Below, in pieces: positions 43,956 through 52,186 of a stretch of 64,000 nucleotides of DNA. The DNA comes from CAYMWF01 sp964394085 [NCBI: uncultured Gemmatimonadota bacterium]. Lineage in GTDB: Bacteria; GCA-2686955; CAYMWF01. Under the pieces are notes generated by a model, which made no database searches, was not told where the DNA came from, and was given only the letters and a program-made list of their open reading frames with translations. Location of the stretch: NCBI GenBank assembly GCA_964394085.1, contig CAYMWF010000018.1:12490-76489 (forward strand). The letters are read 5' to 3'. Position 1 is the stretch's first letter. Each line of letters begins with the position of its first letter. A program made the position numbers and the translations under genes.

Positions 43956-44029
43956 GGGCGATTAGCTCAGTTGGTTAGAGCGCTGTCTTCACACGGCAGA
44001 GGTCACTGGTTCAACTCCAGTATCGCCCA
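43956..44029 (+). tRNA. tRNA-Val (anticodon CAC), CCA not encoded
   Basis: Two bases after tRNA-Arg: acceptor GGGCGAT/ATCGCCC, D arm TAGCTCAGTTGGTTAGAGC, anticodon stem CTGTC/GGCAG with loop TTCACAC (anticodon CAC) and T arm ACTGGTTCAACTCCAGT. Discriminator A at 44029 is followed by TGGGG, so CCA must be added by enzyme, unlike its neighbour. The inverted-repeat element begins 4 nt later. Confidence 0.93.
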
Positions 44030-44033
44030 TGGG

Positions 44034-44214
44034 GGGGTCCGCCCAGAAAGCAATTCCCATTTTCACGCACAGCTTCAGGCCGTCTTCGGCCCGCTCCTCA
44101 ATCGCGAAATCCTCGGCGTAGCGCCGCTACGCCTGCGGTTTCGCTCAATCGTCGCGACCAAATCCGACCCGAATCTGAGCCCGAAATTTGTGAATTGCTG
44201 TCTGGGCGGACCCC
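44034..44214. repeat. 181-bp palindromic element with 23-bp terminal inverted repeats
   Basis: The ends GGGGTCCGCCCAGAAAGCAA... (44034-44056) and its inverted copy (44192-44214) match at 22 of 23 positions. The centre contains a 19-nt near-perfect palindrome (GGCGTAGCG C CGCTACGCC, 44115-44133), flanked by further pairing segments (GCGAAATCC against GGTTTCGC). The whole would fold as one long hairpin. No coding sequence is credible inside. It starts 4 nt after the tRNA-Val 3-prime end. Confidence 0.75.
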
Positions 44215-44267
44215 TAAGATAGGGGACGTTGGAGGAAGACTCCACCCCGCCGCCCCGGGGTCGCCTC

Positions 44268-44497
44268 GCACGTCGCTGCGCTCGTGCATCGGAGGGCGCA
44301 CTTCGCTTCGCTCGTGCGCTGTTTTGGAGTGCACTTCGCTTCGCTCGTGCAGGGATGTGGAGCACTTCGCTTCGCTCGTGCAGGGATGTGGAGCACTTCG
44401 CTTTGCTCGTGCGAGGATGGGAGAAGATGCTTCGCTCGTGCGAGGATGGGAGAAGATGCTTCGCTCGTGCGTGGATGGGAGGAGATGCTTTGGTTTG
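44268..44497. repeat. Tandem array of about 30-bp CTTCGCTCGTGC repeats
   Basis: The core GCACTTCGCTTCGCTCGTGC occurs at 44298, 44331 and 44362 and with one or two changes at 44268 and 44393. A shorter version (GCTTCGCTCGTGCGAGGATG) continues at 44429 and 44458, and a last degenerate unit starts at 44487. Periods are 30, 33, 31, 31, 36, 29 and 29 nt. Spacers drift from AGGGATGTGGA to GAGGATGGGAGAAGAT. The array sits just beyond the stop of the minus-strand gene ending at 44523. Confidence 0.8.
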
Positions 44498-44522
44498 AGG
44501 GGCTTTTTTGTGTCGGGATGGG

Positions 44523-46301
44523 TTAGCGGATGTAGCCCAGGGCTCGCAGTCTTTCTACTTCTGTTTCGTCGTAGGTTCTGTCGGTTTCTGATTCTTCTAT
44601 GAATTTTCGGGGACGGCCGATGTCGTCGTAGGAAGGAATGGTGCGAACCGGGTTGCTGTCGAGAAAAGATGATTTGAAGACGTCGAGTTTCACTTCTCCG
44701 TCCATATCCTCGCCCACCGGCAGGCCGAGTGCGTAAAGCAGGGTCGGAATGAAATCCTCGCCTCTGAAATGCCGGTCATCCAGTTTTTCTCCCTGCTTGA
44801 ATTGAGGTCCGTGCAGGAATATCACGCCGTATTCGGCATAGGGCTTGATCCCGTCGAAATCGTATCCGTGTTCTCCCCTGGTGAGATACCCCGGATATCG
44901 GATTATTTCTTTCGCTGGGATGATTGTTTCACCAACCAGAATGTCTGACGTCAGGAGCGGACCGATGTCGCCGTACCTGAAGCTGTAGTAGTTTTCGAAA
45001 ATCAGGTCGGGCCAGCCTTCCCCGGAGCGTTTCACGCGTTGCCACAAGTTCCGTTCGGAGTCTGCGAACCTGACGCGCGAAAGAGCTTCCAGCAGGGAAT
45101 CGGTGACGATCCGCGCGGAGTCGGGCGGGACGATCCCCGCCTCCTCCCGTCCTTCCAGGTTGAGGGCGATACCGAATTCGGTGCGCCGGTAAAGGCACGG
45201 GTACGCTATCGTCCGGTTCCAGTCGGTTTTTCCTGTTACCGGATCGGTGAACCTGAATCCCAGTTCGGTCAGAATCCGGTCGAAATCGATAACGAAGTGG
45301 TAGCATCCGAGATTCGTTTCCGCTTCAAGGTCGATAAGTTCCATGCCGTGATCGGAAACAATCGCTACGGTTTTGTTCGCCGGGTCATCAAGAAGCTCAC
45401 CGAGAAATTCATCCATGTTTCTATAGAACATGGGGATTACATCTCGATACCGCACCGCTTCCTCCACGGGTGCACCGTAATATTCCGGATTGACGGCATA
45501 GTGGAGAAACTTGTGCTGAAGATCGTTGCCCCAGTAGAAACTGATCGAGAAGAAATCGAGTTCGGGATATTCTTTCAGGATATGGCGTGCCGTCGAGAAT
45601 TTCTGCTCGGCCTTGAGAAATGCATCGCACACGAGTTTGTCCCGGACGGCGAAACGCGGGTTCATATCCGCCTCGTCCAGTTTCTCAGCTTCGTTGCCGG
45701 TCATACGGAGCGATTTGTCGAGCCATCTCGTCTGGTTGAAGGCGTGAAAAATATCCGACTGCAGGTTGCGTTCCCTCAAACCGTCGAAGGCTTTTCCCCT
45801 GTAGTCGGACACCATCAGCCCATCGACTATCTCGAGCGGCCACGTGAATAGCCAGTAGCAGACCCCCGTTTTCAAGTCGCTGTCGTTCAGAATATTCCAT
45901 ATCCTCTTGGAGCGAACATGGCCCCCCCGGGTGGGAGCGAGGGTATAGATCGGATTCGAGTCGTCAGGGAAGCTTCTGTAAACGAATTCATCGACACCAT
46001 GGCTGGCGGGCACTTTTCCGGTAGCGAGACTCGTCCAGGACGGAGGTGAATAAGGCGGATCCACGAGCAGGTTTCCGTACACACCCTCTCGCACGAATCT
46101 GCTGAAATTCGGAAGCGCGCCCTGCTTGATCAAAGGCGCGAGCATGTTCCATGTGCCGCCGTCAAGACCGATTACGATTGTTCGATCTCCGAGGTTCTCC
46201 TGTTTTCCACCGCACCCGGAAATTACTGAAAGCAACAGGAACCCGATGACGATTAGTAAGAGGTAAGTTTTGCTTTTCGGCGGGGATTTTCTACCAGGCA
46301 C
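44523..46301 (-). CDS. Alkaline-phosphatase-superfamily lipoprotein (type I phosphodiesterase/nucleotide pyrophosphatase)
   Basis: A GTG at 46301 with GGAGAG 9 nt before it gives 592 residues starting with a lipobox signal (LLLSVISGC); the longer frame to 46406 is less likely. The metal-site motifs of the superfamily are visible: VIGLDGGTWN (first Asp), PSWTSLATGKVP (nucleophile Ser/Thr region after PPYSPPS), VAIVSDHGMELID (metal Asp/His) and a late GEHGYDF. About 560 residues of mature domain follow. Likely a periplasmic or surface enzyme that hydrolyses phosphodiester or phosphonate/sulfate bonds of glycans or lipids, such as phosphoethanolamine-type groups. It is divergent from the deacetylase/GT2 pair, so a glycan substrate is plausible. 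Confidence 0.8.
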   Translation of the reverse strand: MPGRKSPPKSKTYLLLIVIGFLLLSVISGCGGKQENLGDRTIVIGLDGGTWNMLAPLIKQGALPNFSRFVREGVYGNLLVDPPYSPPSWTSLATGKVPASHGVDEFVYRSFPDDSNPIYTLAPTRGGHVRSKRIWNILNDSDLKTGVCYWLFTWPLEIVDGLMVSDYRGKAFDGLRERNLQSDIFHAFNQTRWLDKSLRMTGNEAEKLDEADMNPRFAVRDKLVCDAFLKAEQKFSTARHILKEYPELDFFSISFYWGNDLQHKFLHYAVNPEYYGAPVEEAVRYRDVIPMFYRNMDEFLGELLDDPANKTVAIVSDHGMELIDLEAETNLGCYHFVIDFDRILTELGFRFTDPVTGKTDWNRTIAYPCLYRRTEFGIALNLEGREEAGIVPPDSARIVTDSLLEALSRVRFADSERNLWQRVKRSGEGWPDLIFENYYSFRYGDIGPLLTSDILVGETIIPAKEIIRYPGYLTRGEHGYDFDGIKPYAEYGVIFLHGPQFKQGEKLDDRHFRGEDFIPTLLYALGLPVGEDMDGEVKLDVFKSSFLDSNPVRTIPSYDDIGRPRKFIEESETDRTYDETEVERLRALGYIR

Positions 46302-46470
46302 TATATTTTCTCTCCGACTTGAAACCAATCTGAAAACCGAATTCCCGAGGACGGCTCGTTGAGACAACAGCTTACTGAAATTACCCGTCGAGTATTGAGC
46401 CGTCAAGATGCTTGTCGTGATGTCAGGATAAAAGTATGTTACGGAAAGAATTTCAATTTAGGTTGCGGTG

Positions 46471-46497
46471 TTGACATATACAACTGTCCAATATAAT
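46471..46497 (+). promoter_or_regulatory. Strong-looking promoter for the deacetylase/GT2 pair
   Basis: Perfect TTGACA (46471-46476) and perfect TATAAT (46492-46497) in an AT-rich gap, with 15 bp between them; TAATAT (46494-46499) gives 17 bp instead. Confidence 0.55.
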
Positions 46498-46568
46498 ATT
46501 TTTACCGATAAAATTCTATGCCGGTGTAAATTCAGCCGGTTTAGAGGGAGTTGCTTTATCTTAAGTAC

Positions 46569-47477
46569 ATGGTAACAATGTTCCCACACCGATACCCATC
46601 GATGCTTCCAGGCAACGAGATCAACGGCGGCAGGAAGCTGAAAAACGGCCGTCTGGATATCGCCATGACGGTTGATCTCGAGGAATGGCATCACGGGTTG
46701 AAAGTTCCATCGGGTAGAAGCCAGGTTGTTGAAGATACCGTATGGCTTCTCGAAGCATTCGTGCAGGAGGATGTCCATGCGACCTTCTTCGTGCTTGGCG
46801 ACGTGGCGAAGAAGCATCCCAGGCTGATCAGAAGAATTTCAGAGACCGGGCACGAGATCGCGTTTCACGGCGCGGAGCATGTTTTCCTTTCCGAACTCAC
46901 ACCGGAACATTTCAGACAGGATCTTTCAGAATGGCTGCCGCGGCTGGAAGATATCACCGGTAAGAAGGTTTTCGGGTTCAGAGCGCCTTTCTTTTCGGTC
47001 GTTCCCAAGACCATCTGGGCTCTCGAGATCCTGGCTGAGAATGGTATCGAGTACGATTCTTCCATATACCCCGGCGTGAATGACCGGTATGGCTGGATGG
47101 GAGCCCCTCAGTATCCAACCCGATTCAGAGATTCTTCACTTGTTCTCTTCCCGGTACCTTTCCTCCATCGAAAGCTGCCGATTGCATTCTCAGGCGGAGC
47201 TTATCTGAGAATCCTGCCGTGGTTCGTCGTCCGGTGGGGTTTCGCCCATCAGCGCGTCATGAACAAGATTGGCATGATCTATGTTCATCCGTGGGAAGTC
47301 ACCAGGGCTCTTCCCAAACCCGTTCGCGCTTCCTGGCGGGCTAATGTTACACGTTATCCGGGGCGGAAAAACATGCGCAGAAGGGTTGAAGCTCTTATCG
47401 CTGCGGAATGCCCGCGCATGGGTACCATGAAAGACGTCATTGCCGATATGCCGGAGATCCCGGTTTGGAATCTGTAA
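46569..47477 (+). CDS. Polysaccharide deacetylase (NodB-like)
   Basis: Start is uncertain: an ATG at 46569 is listed, and ATG at 46578 or 46602 or TTG at 46551 are alternatives. About 300 residues. MTVDLEEWHH holds the catalytic/metal aspartate, FFVLGDVAKKHP and ISETGHEIAFHGAEH the metal-binding His pair (FHGAEH), GFRAPFFSV the arginine/proline motif and IYVHPWEV the last His. This is the CE4 fold in the version often associated with exopolysaccharide and exosortase loci (DUF3473-like C-terminus). It removes N-acetyl groups from a polysaccharide. The GT2 gene overlaps its end by 13 nt. Confidence 0.88.
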   Translation: MVTMFPHRYPSMLPGNEINGGRKLKNGRLDIAMTVDLEEWHHGLKVPSGRSQVVEDTVWLLEAFVQEDVHATFFVLGDVAKKHPRLIRRISETGHEIAFHGAEHVFLSELTPEHFRQDLSEWLPRLEDITGKKVFGFRAPFFSVVPKTIWALEILAENGIEYDSSIYPGVNDRYGWMGAPQYPTRFRDSSLVLFPVPFLHRKLPIAFSGGAYLRILPWFVVRWGFAHQRVMNKIGMIYVHPWEVTRALPKPVRASWRANVTRYPGRKNMRRRVEALIAAECPRMGTMKDVIADMPEIPVWNL

Positions 47478-48427
47478 CAGTTATTATCCCCGCGCGTAAT
47501 GAAGCGGAAAATATACCCAGGCTTCTCGAGGTTCTCCGCCGCGAACCTGTCGATGAAATCGTCGTTGTAGACGACGACAGCACCGACGGAACGGCTGAAA
47601 TCGCAGAATCGTTCGGTGTAAGGGTGATTCGAAACGAAAAAGCCCTGGGCCCCGGCGCTTGCCGTAATCTCGCGGTGGAGCGAACATCCTCCGAGTATAT
47701 CGGTTTCTTCGACGCCGATACGAAACCTGCTCCCGGAATCATTACAAACCTGCTTGCACCGCTTCTAAGTAATCAGAGTATATCTTCGACGGTCGGCGTA
47801 TATGCTGACGACCCGATTATCGACAAGCCTTTTCAACGCTATCGAGCCAGACTGTCAACGGTTTACCATCAACTGATGGGTGGAGACGAAGTGGACATTT
47901 TCCTGACGGCCATGGGCATCGTCAGGAGGAAGGCTTTTGTGGAAGCCGGGGGGTTCGACCTCTCCTACGAAGGCGCCGATATCGAGGATCTCGAGTTCGG
48001 CGATCGATTAACCCGTATCGGGCCGATCATCCTTGTCAGGGATGCGGAGGTGGGGCACGTTTTCCCCGAATACTTCGACAATCTCCGCCTGTACTTCAGA
48101 AGAGCGGGGATGTTCGTTTTCAGGGCCAGGCAGAAGGGAGGGTTCGACCGTTACCAGGTCACTCCGCGTCTCGGGATGACCCGGATGGCCGGCGCCGCCG
48201 CATGTCTTTCCCTGCCGTTCCTCCCGATTCCCCTGCTCAGGTATGTGACTCTGCTTTCCTGGCTTGTTTATGTTATTGTCGGCTGGCCTGTCCTGGTCAG
48301 GCTGCTTTCAGGTGCGTCGCCGCTCGAAGCGGCTCGCCGCATCTGGTATGATCTTACTCTTTCCGCGGCATCATCCCTCGGTGCCGTCTTCGCCATGCTC
48401 CGCCTTTCCCTCGGACGAACCGCATAA
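47465..48427 (+). CDS. Family 2 glycosyltransferase with C-terminal membrane helices
   Basis: The TTG at 47465 overlaps the deacetylase end and has GGAG 7 nt upstream, so it is preferred over the earlier in-frame ATG. The 320-residue protein has the GT-A hallmarks VTVIIPARNEAENIPRLL, VVDDDSTDGT and GFFDADTKPAPG (the DxD-type motif), plus a GADIEDLEFGDRL acceptor segment. Residues about 235-320 contain two to three hydrophobic helices, so it is membrane-bound. It transfers a sugar from a nucleotide donor, probably to a lipid carrier or growing polysaccharide. Paired with a deacetylase, it suggests a small glycan-modification unit. Confidence 0.88.
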   Translation: MESVTVIIPARNEAENIPRLLEVLRREPVDEIVVVDDDSTDGTAEIAESFGVRVIRNEKALGPGACRNLAVERTSSEYIGFFDADTKPAPGIITNLLAPLLSNQSISSTVGVYADDPIIDKPFQRYRARLSTVYHQLMGGDEVDIFLTAMGIVRRKAFVEAGGFDLSYEGADIEDLEFGDRLTRIGPIILVRDAEVGHVFPEYFDNLRLYFRRAGMFVFRARQKGGFDRYQVTPRLGMTRMAGAAACLSLPFLPIPLLRYVTLLSWLVYVIVGWPVLVRLLSGASPLEAARRIWYDLTLSAASSLGAVFAMLRLSLGRTA

Positions 48428-48436
48428 CGAAAGTAA

Positions 48437-48465
48437 TTGACAACCCGACCCCGCGCGTGTTAAAA
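48437..48465 (+). promoter_or_regulatory. Possible promoter for fusA
   Basis: Consensus TTGACA (48437-48442) with TTAAAA 17 bp downstream (48460-48465), in front of the fusA GTG at 48537. The -10 box is weak. Confidence 0.4.
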
Positions 48466-48536
48466 AAATAAACTTTTCGCAAGGTGGAAACAGCTCGAGT
48501 TCCGGCCTGGCAACCGGAACGTAAAGGGGAATAATC

Positions 48537-50609
48537 GTGAAAAGCTACCGCAGTGACATGATAAGAAATATCGCAGTGATCGCCCACGGATCGGCAGGAA
48601 AAACAACGCTGGTCGAAGCAATGATGTTCGGGACCGGTGCGTCGAACAGGTTTGGGCTCGTAGACAACGGAACGAGTATGTTCGATTACCTGGAAGATGA
48701 GATAGATAGAAAATTCACCATCACCGCCAAGCCGGCATGGTTCGAATATAAGAACACGAAAGTCAACGTGATTGATACACCCGGCTTCGCTGATTTTTTC
48801 GGGGAAGTGATAGCATCTCTTTCTGTATCTGACGGGACGGTGGTGGTCGTTCACGGTGTATCGGGTGTCGAAGTAGGAACAGAGAAAGTATGGGAGCTTG
48901 CTGAGGCCAGCAGTCTTCCCCGAATAATTTTCGTGAATATGATGGAAAAGGAGAATGCGAATTTTGACGCAGTTCTCGACAGCTGCAGCGAAAACCTGAG
49001 CGACCGGATTGCGCCGATATTCCTTCCTATCGGGGAAGGTCCCGATTTCAAGGGGGTAGTGGATATCCTCAAGGGCAAAGCGTATCTCACCGGCGGGACG
49101 GACGGAAAGATGTCGGAATCCGAGATACCCGCCGAGTTCGCCGACAGACAGGCAGCGATGCGAAACAAACTCGTCGAAGCGGTAGCCGAGGCTGACGATG
49201 TCCTGCTTGAAAAGTATTTCGATGAAGGAGACCTGACCGATGACGAGATCATAAAGGGACTCCAGCTCGGAACAAAAAACGGCACCGTCTATCCTCTTTT
49301 CTGCGGATCCGCGCTGAAGAATGCGGGCGTCCAGCAGATGCTTGAATATCTTGTGGATCTGGTACCCTCTATCGTAGACAGGGGGGAGATTGAAGGTGTC
49401 GACGCAGGCACCGGCGAACCCGCTTCCTTCCGTCCCGATCCCGATGGTCCTTTCCTCGCCCAGCTGTTCAAAACGCAAACGATTGCCCATGTGGGAGAGC
49501 TCTCGTTCTTCAAGGTTTATTCCGGCAAGGCGGTCCAGGGTCTTGACGTCAGAAACCTGGACAAGAATGTATCAACGCGAATCGGTCAGATAGTCACGAT
49601 GAGAGGTAAGAACAAGGTTGATGTCAGCGAGCTCCTTCCGGGCGATATCGGTGCCGCCATCAAACTGAAGAACTGCAGGACCAACGAGCAGATCGGGTCG
49701 CCCGGCACGAAAATCAACCTGTTTCCCATTGGGCTTCCGAATCCTGTGATCTCTTTTTCGATTACACCTCTGTCAAAAGGCGACGAAGAGAAGATGTCGA
49801 GCGGAATCGCCAAGCTGATCGAAGAAGACCCCACCTGCATCATGAGGTTCAATACCGAAACCAGTCAAACCCTGATTGAAGGTCAGGGAGAAGTCCAGAT
49901 CGACATCCTTGTTCAGAATCTGAAAAAACGTTTCGGAATCGATGTGGAACTCGGTAAACCCCGCATCGCATACAAAGAAACGATACGCAGCACCGCCGAA
50001 AGACAGGGGAAATATAAGAAGCAGACAGGAGGCCGCGGGCAATACGGCGATTGCTGGCTCCGTCTTGAACCGCTGGAGCCGGGTAATGAATTCGAGTTCG
50101 TCAACGCCATAGTAGGCGGTGTGATTCCCTCGAAGTTCGTTCCCGCAGTTCAAAAGGGTGTCGTCGAGACCATGGAGAAGGGGCCCGTTGCCGGATACCC
50201 GGTAACCCAGGTCAGGGTCAGCGTCTTCGACGGGTCTTACCATCAGGTCGACTCATCCGAAATGGCATTCAAAGTTGCAGCCTCCATGGGCTTCAAGGCA
50301 GCGTTCATGGAAGCGAATCCGGTCCTGCTGGAGCCGATCTATTCCGCGGAAATCACCGTTCCGGAAGAATTCATGGGGGCCATTACCGGTGATCTTTCGA
50401 CCAAGCGCGGAAGAATGCAGGGGATGGATCCGGTCGGCGATAAACTCACTATCAAGGCTCACGTACCGCTCGCCGAGATGTATAAATACTCTTCGGCCCT
50501 GCGTTCCCTGACGCAAGGGAAGGGTTCCTTCAGCCTCGAGTTTTCACACTACGAAGAAGTGCCCCCGGATGTTTTCAAAAAGATTGCCGATGAAGCGGCG
50601 GCTGAATAG
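48537..50609 (+). CDS. fusA: Elongation factor G-like GTPase (EF-G2 type) with non-canonical G4 motif
   Basis: The 690-residue protein starts at GTG (AAGGGGA upstream). It has the five EF-G domains: G1 AHGSAGKT (16-23), G3 DTPGF (80-84), then domains II-V ending in SLEFSHYEEVPPDV. The sequence AHGSAGKTTLVEAMMF differs from AHIDAGKTTTTERIL of ribosomal-operon EF-G and is typical of the EF-G2/EF-G-like branch. The guanine-specificity motif, normally NKxD, reads NMME (134-137), which is unusual. It is therefore more likely a secondary EF-G (translocation or recycling under special conditions) than the main one; no rpsL/rpsG/tuf genes flank it. Confidence 0.85.
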   Translation: MKSYRSDMIRNIAVIAHGSAGKTTLVEAMMFGTGASNRFGLVDNGTSMFDYLEDEIDRKFTITAKPAWFEYKNTKVNVIDTPGFADFFGEVIASLSVSDGTVVVVHGVSGVEVGTEKVWELAEASSLPRIIFVNMMEKENANFDAVLDSCSENLSDRIAPIFLPIGEGPDFKGVVDILKGKAYLTGGTDGKMSESEIPAEFADRQAAMRNKLVEAVAEADDVLLEKYFDEGDLTDDEIIKGLQLGTKNGTVYPLFCGSALKNAGVQQMLEYLVDLVPSIVDRGEIEGVDAGTGEPASFRPDPDGPFLAQLFKTQTIAHVGELSFFKVYSGKAVQGLDVRNLDKNVSTRIGQIVTMRGKNKVDVSELLPGDIGAAIKLKNCRTNEQIGSPGTKINLFPIGLPNPVISFSITPLSKGDEEKMSSGIAKLIEEDPTCIMRFNTETSQTLIEGQGEVQIDILVQNLKKRFGIDVELGKPRIAYKETIRSTAERQGKYKKQTGGRGQYGDCWLRLEPLEPGNEFEFVNAIVGGVIPSKFVPAVQKGVVETMEKGPVAGYPVTQVRVSVFDGSYHQVDSSEMAFKVAASMGFKAAFMEANPVLLEPIYSAEITVPEEFMGAITGDLSTKRGRMQGMDPVGDKLTIKAHVPLAEMYKYSSALRSLTQGKGSFSLEFSHYEEVPPDVFKKIADEAAAE

Positions 50610-50633
50610 GTCTTCCAGTCATTTACACCGGTA

Positions 50634-50730
50634 GTGCGTAACCGCGGGTGCGTCGCCCGCGGTTGCGTGCCGTATTACGCCCCGAAATTCTAAGCCGGGC
50701 GTTCGCCCCGCCCGGGTTCAACCCCGGCTT
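50634..50730 (+). terminator. Two strong stem-loops after fusA (possible terminator or structured 3-prime end)
   Basis: Stem 1 pairs 50634-50648 with 50656-50670 (core AACCGCGGG/CCCGCGGTT, outer part with G-U pairs, 7-nt loop). Stem 2 pairs 50692-50699 with 50723-50730 (AAGCCGGG/CCCGGCTT). Neither is followed by a U-run, so it is either a factor-dependent end or a structured element in the fusA-yebC gap. Confidence 0.45.
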
Positions 50731-50901
50731 CAGATATTCCCCGCAAAACCATTGATTGTCATCGCCGTCCGCGGTTACGAAATGATTGCTTTATTTTTCG
50801 ATTTATGATAATTTTCATCACCTGATAAGGTTTCTTTCACACCTCGACCGCGATCGGATTCCTTCCCCTGGATACCGGGCGCTCGACAACGGAGGTTTAA
50901 C

Positions 50902-51648
50902 ATGTCCGGACATTCGAAATGGCACTCGATTCGTCATAAAAAAGCAAGAGTCGACGCCCAGCGCGGAAAGATATTCACGAGACTCATCAAGGAGCTGGTC
51001 GTTGCCGCGAAGGCGGGAGGCGGGGACACGGCGGCGAATCCACGGCTGCGGTCGGCGGTTGCAGCTGCAAAAGCGGCCAACATGCCGAACGACAACATCG
51101 AGAGAGCCATTAAAAAGGGCACCGGCGAACTTCCCGGGGTTGTATACGAAGAGCAGAGTTACGAAGGATACAGCCCGGGCGGGGCAGCGGTTTTTATCGA
51201 AACGCTGACCGACAACAAAAACCGGACAACAGCCGAGGTCAGGCATATTTTTTCGAAGTTCAACGGGAACCTGGGCGCCTCCGGATGCGTGGCGTGGATG
51301 TTCGATCTCAGGGGGCTTATAGTAGTCCAGGCATCCGCGGTGGACGAAGATACGCTCATGGAGCTGGCCATCGAATTCGGCGCCGAGGATATGAAGAGCG
51401 AAGGGGAGACTTTTGAAGTAATCACCGGTGTCAAGGAACTGGAGGCTGTGAAAGAAGGCCTTGCAGGTAAGGGGATACCGATCGAATCAGCGGAGGTCAC
51501 GCGTATACCGACCACCATGAAGCATCTTGAAGATAAAGAGGCGGTTCAGACACTCAAGATGATGGACGCCCTGGAGGACCAGGACGACGTTCAGAATATC
51601 TACTGTAATTTCGACATAGACGACGAATTGCTGGGGGAAGCGGGATAG
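50902..51648 (+). CDS. yebC: YebC/PmpR family protein (TACO1-like)
   Basis: The 248-residue protein begins [20 protein letters not shown], the unmistakable YebC start (SGHSKWxxIxHKK). It continues with [31 protein letters not shown] and a [25 protein letters not shown] segment. Older work treats YebC as a transcription factor; recent work on relatives points to a role on ribosomes at proline stretches. It heads the ruvCAB run, the standard bacterial context, 20 nt before ruvC. GGAGGT lies before the ATG. Confidence 0.96.
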   Translation: MSGHSKWHSIRHKKARVDAQRGKIFTRLIKELVVAAKAGGGDTAANPRLRSAVAAAKAANMPNDNIERAIKKGTGELPGVVYEEQSYEGYSPGGAAVFIETLTDNKNRTTAEVRHIFSKFNGNLGASGCVAWMFDLRGLIVVQASAVDEDTLMELAIEFGAEDMKSEGETFEVITGVKELEAVKEGLAGKGIPIESAEVTRIPTTMKHLEDKEAVQTLKMMDALEDQDDVQNIYCNFDIDDELLGEAG

Positions 51649-51668
51649 AACCGATAAACGATCGTCAG

Positions 51669-52163
51669 ATGCTTATACTGGGAGTGGATCCGGGAATTAC
51701 CGTCACCGGGGCCGGTGTGGTCCGGGGCGGCGGACGCGATTTCGAAATGGTATGGCACGGTTCCGTAGCCACCGGGAGCAGGGAGCCGATGCCGGATCGA
51801 TTGCTCCGGATTCATGATTTTCTTTCTAACGTCACGGCAACTTACGAACCGGATGTCCTGGCGATAGAGCGGATTTTTCACCATGTAAATCCGAAATCTT
51901 CACTGGTACTCGGACATGCTCGCGGGGTGGCGGTTCTCGTGGGTGCCCAGGCCGGGATACCCGTGATGGAATATACACCCAGCGAAGTGAAGCGAGCCCT
52001 GACCGGCCTCGGCGGCGCCTCCAAGGATAGAGTGCGGGAGATGGTTGCCACCCTGCTCGGAATCAGGACTCCTTTTAGAACCACCGATGAATCCGACGCT
52101 CTGGCGGTCGCGGTCTGCTGTCTTGGCAGAATCTCAGGGCGTCCGGCCGGAAAGAAGTCCTGA
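51669..52163 (+). CDS. ruvC: Crossover junction endodeoxyribonuclease RuvC
   Basis: The 164-residue protein is the Holliday-junction resolvase. Catalytic acids are visible: D7 (ILGVDPG), E67 (LAIERIF) and the pair D140/D143 (TTDESDALA). The HHVNPKSSLVLGHARG segment corresponds to the FFxxNxxSAxxLGxARG DNA-binding signature. Normal length. It is followed by ruvA after 23 nt. Confidence 0.97.
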   Translation: MLILGVDPGITVTGAGVVRGGGRDFEMVWHGSVATGSREPMPDRLLRIHDFLSNVTATYEPDVLAIERIFHHVNPKSSLVLGHARGVAVLVGAQAGIPVMEYTPSEVKRALTGLGGASKDRVREMVATLLGIRTPFRTTDESDALAVAVCCLGRISGRPAGKKS

Positions 52164-52186
52164 GGGATTACCGGGGGAATCCAGGG

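Noticed and set aside
44268-44497. CRISPR array
   Set aside because: Units are 29-36 nt apart but the 'spacers' are nearly identical to each other, the repeats drift and there are no cas genes.
44195-44602. Open frames across the tandem repeat (ARAKRSA- and HERSDVRGD-like repeats)
   Set aside because: The coding potential comes only from the 30-bp tandem units read in frame; no start with ribosome site, no family. Treated as repeat DNA.
46569-48427. Exosortase/PEP-CTERM locus
   Set aside because: The deacetylase type often occurs in such loci, but no exosortase, PEP-CTERM tail protein or PrsT/PrsK-like gene is visible in the window.
48354-49490. 378-codon antisense open frame on the minus strand
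   Set aside because: It lies across the GT2 end and fusA, both of which have full family motifs; the translated sequence has no domain and looks like the complement of GTPase codons.
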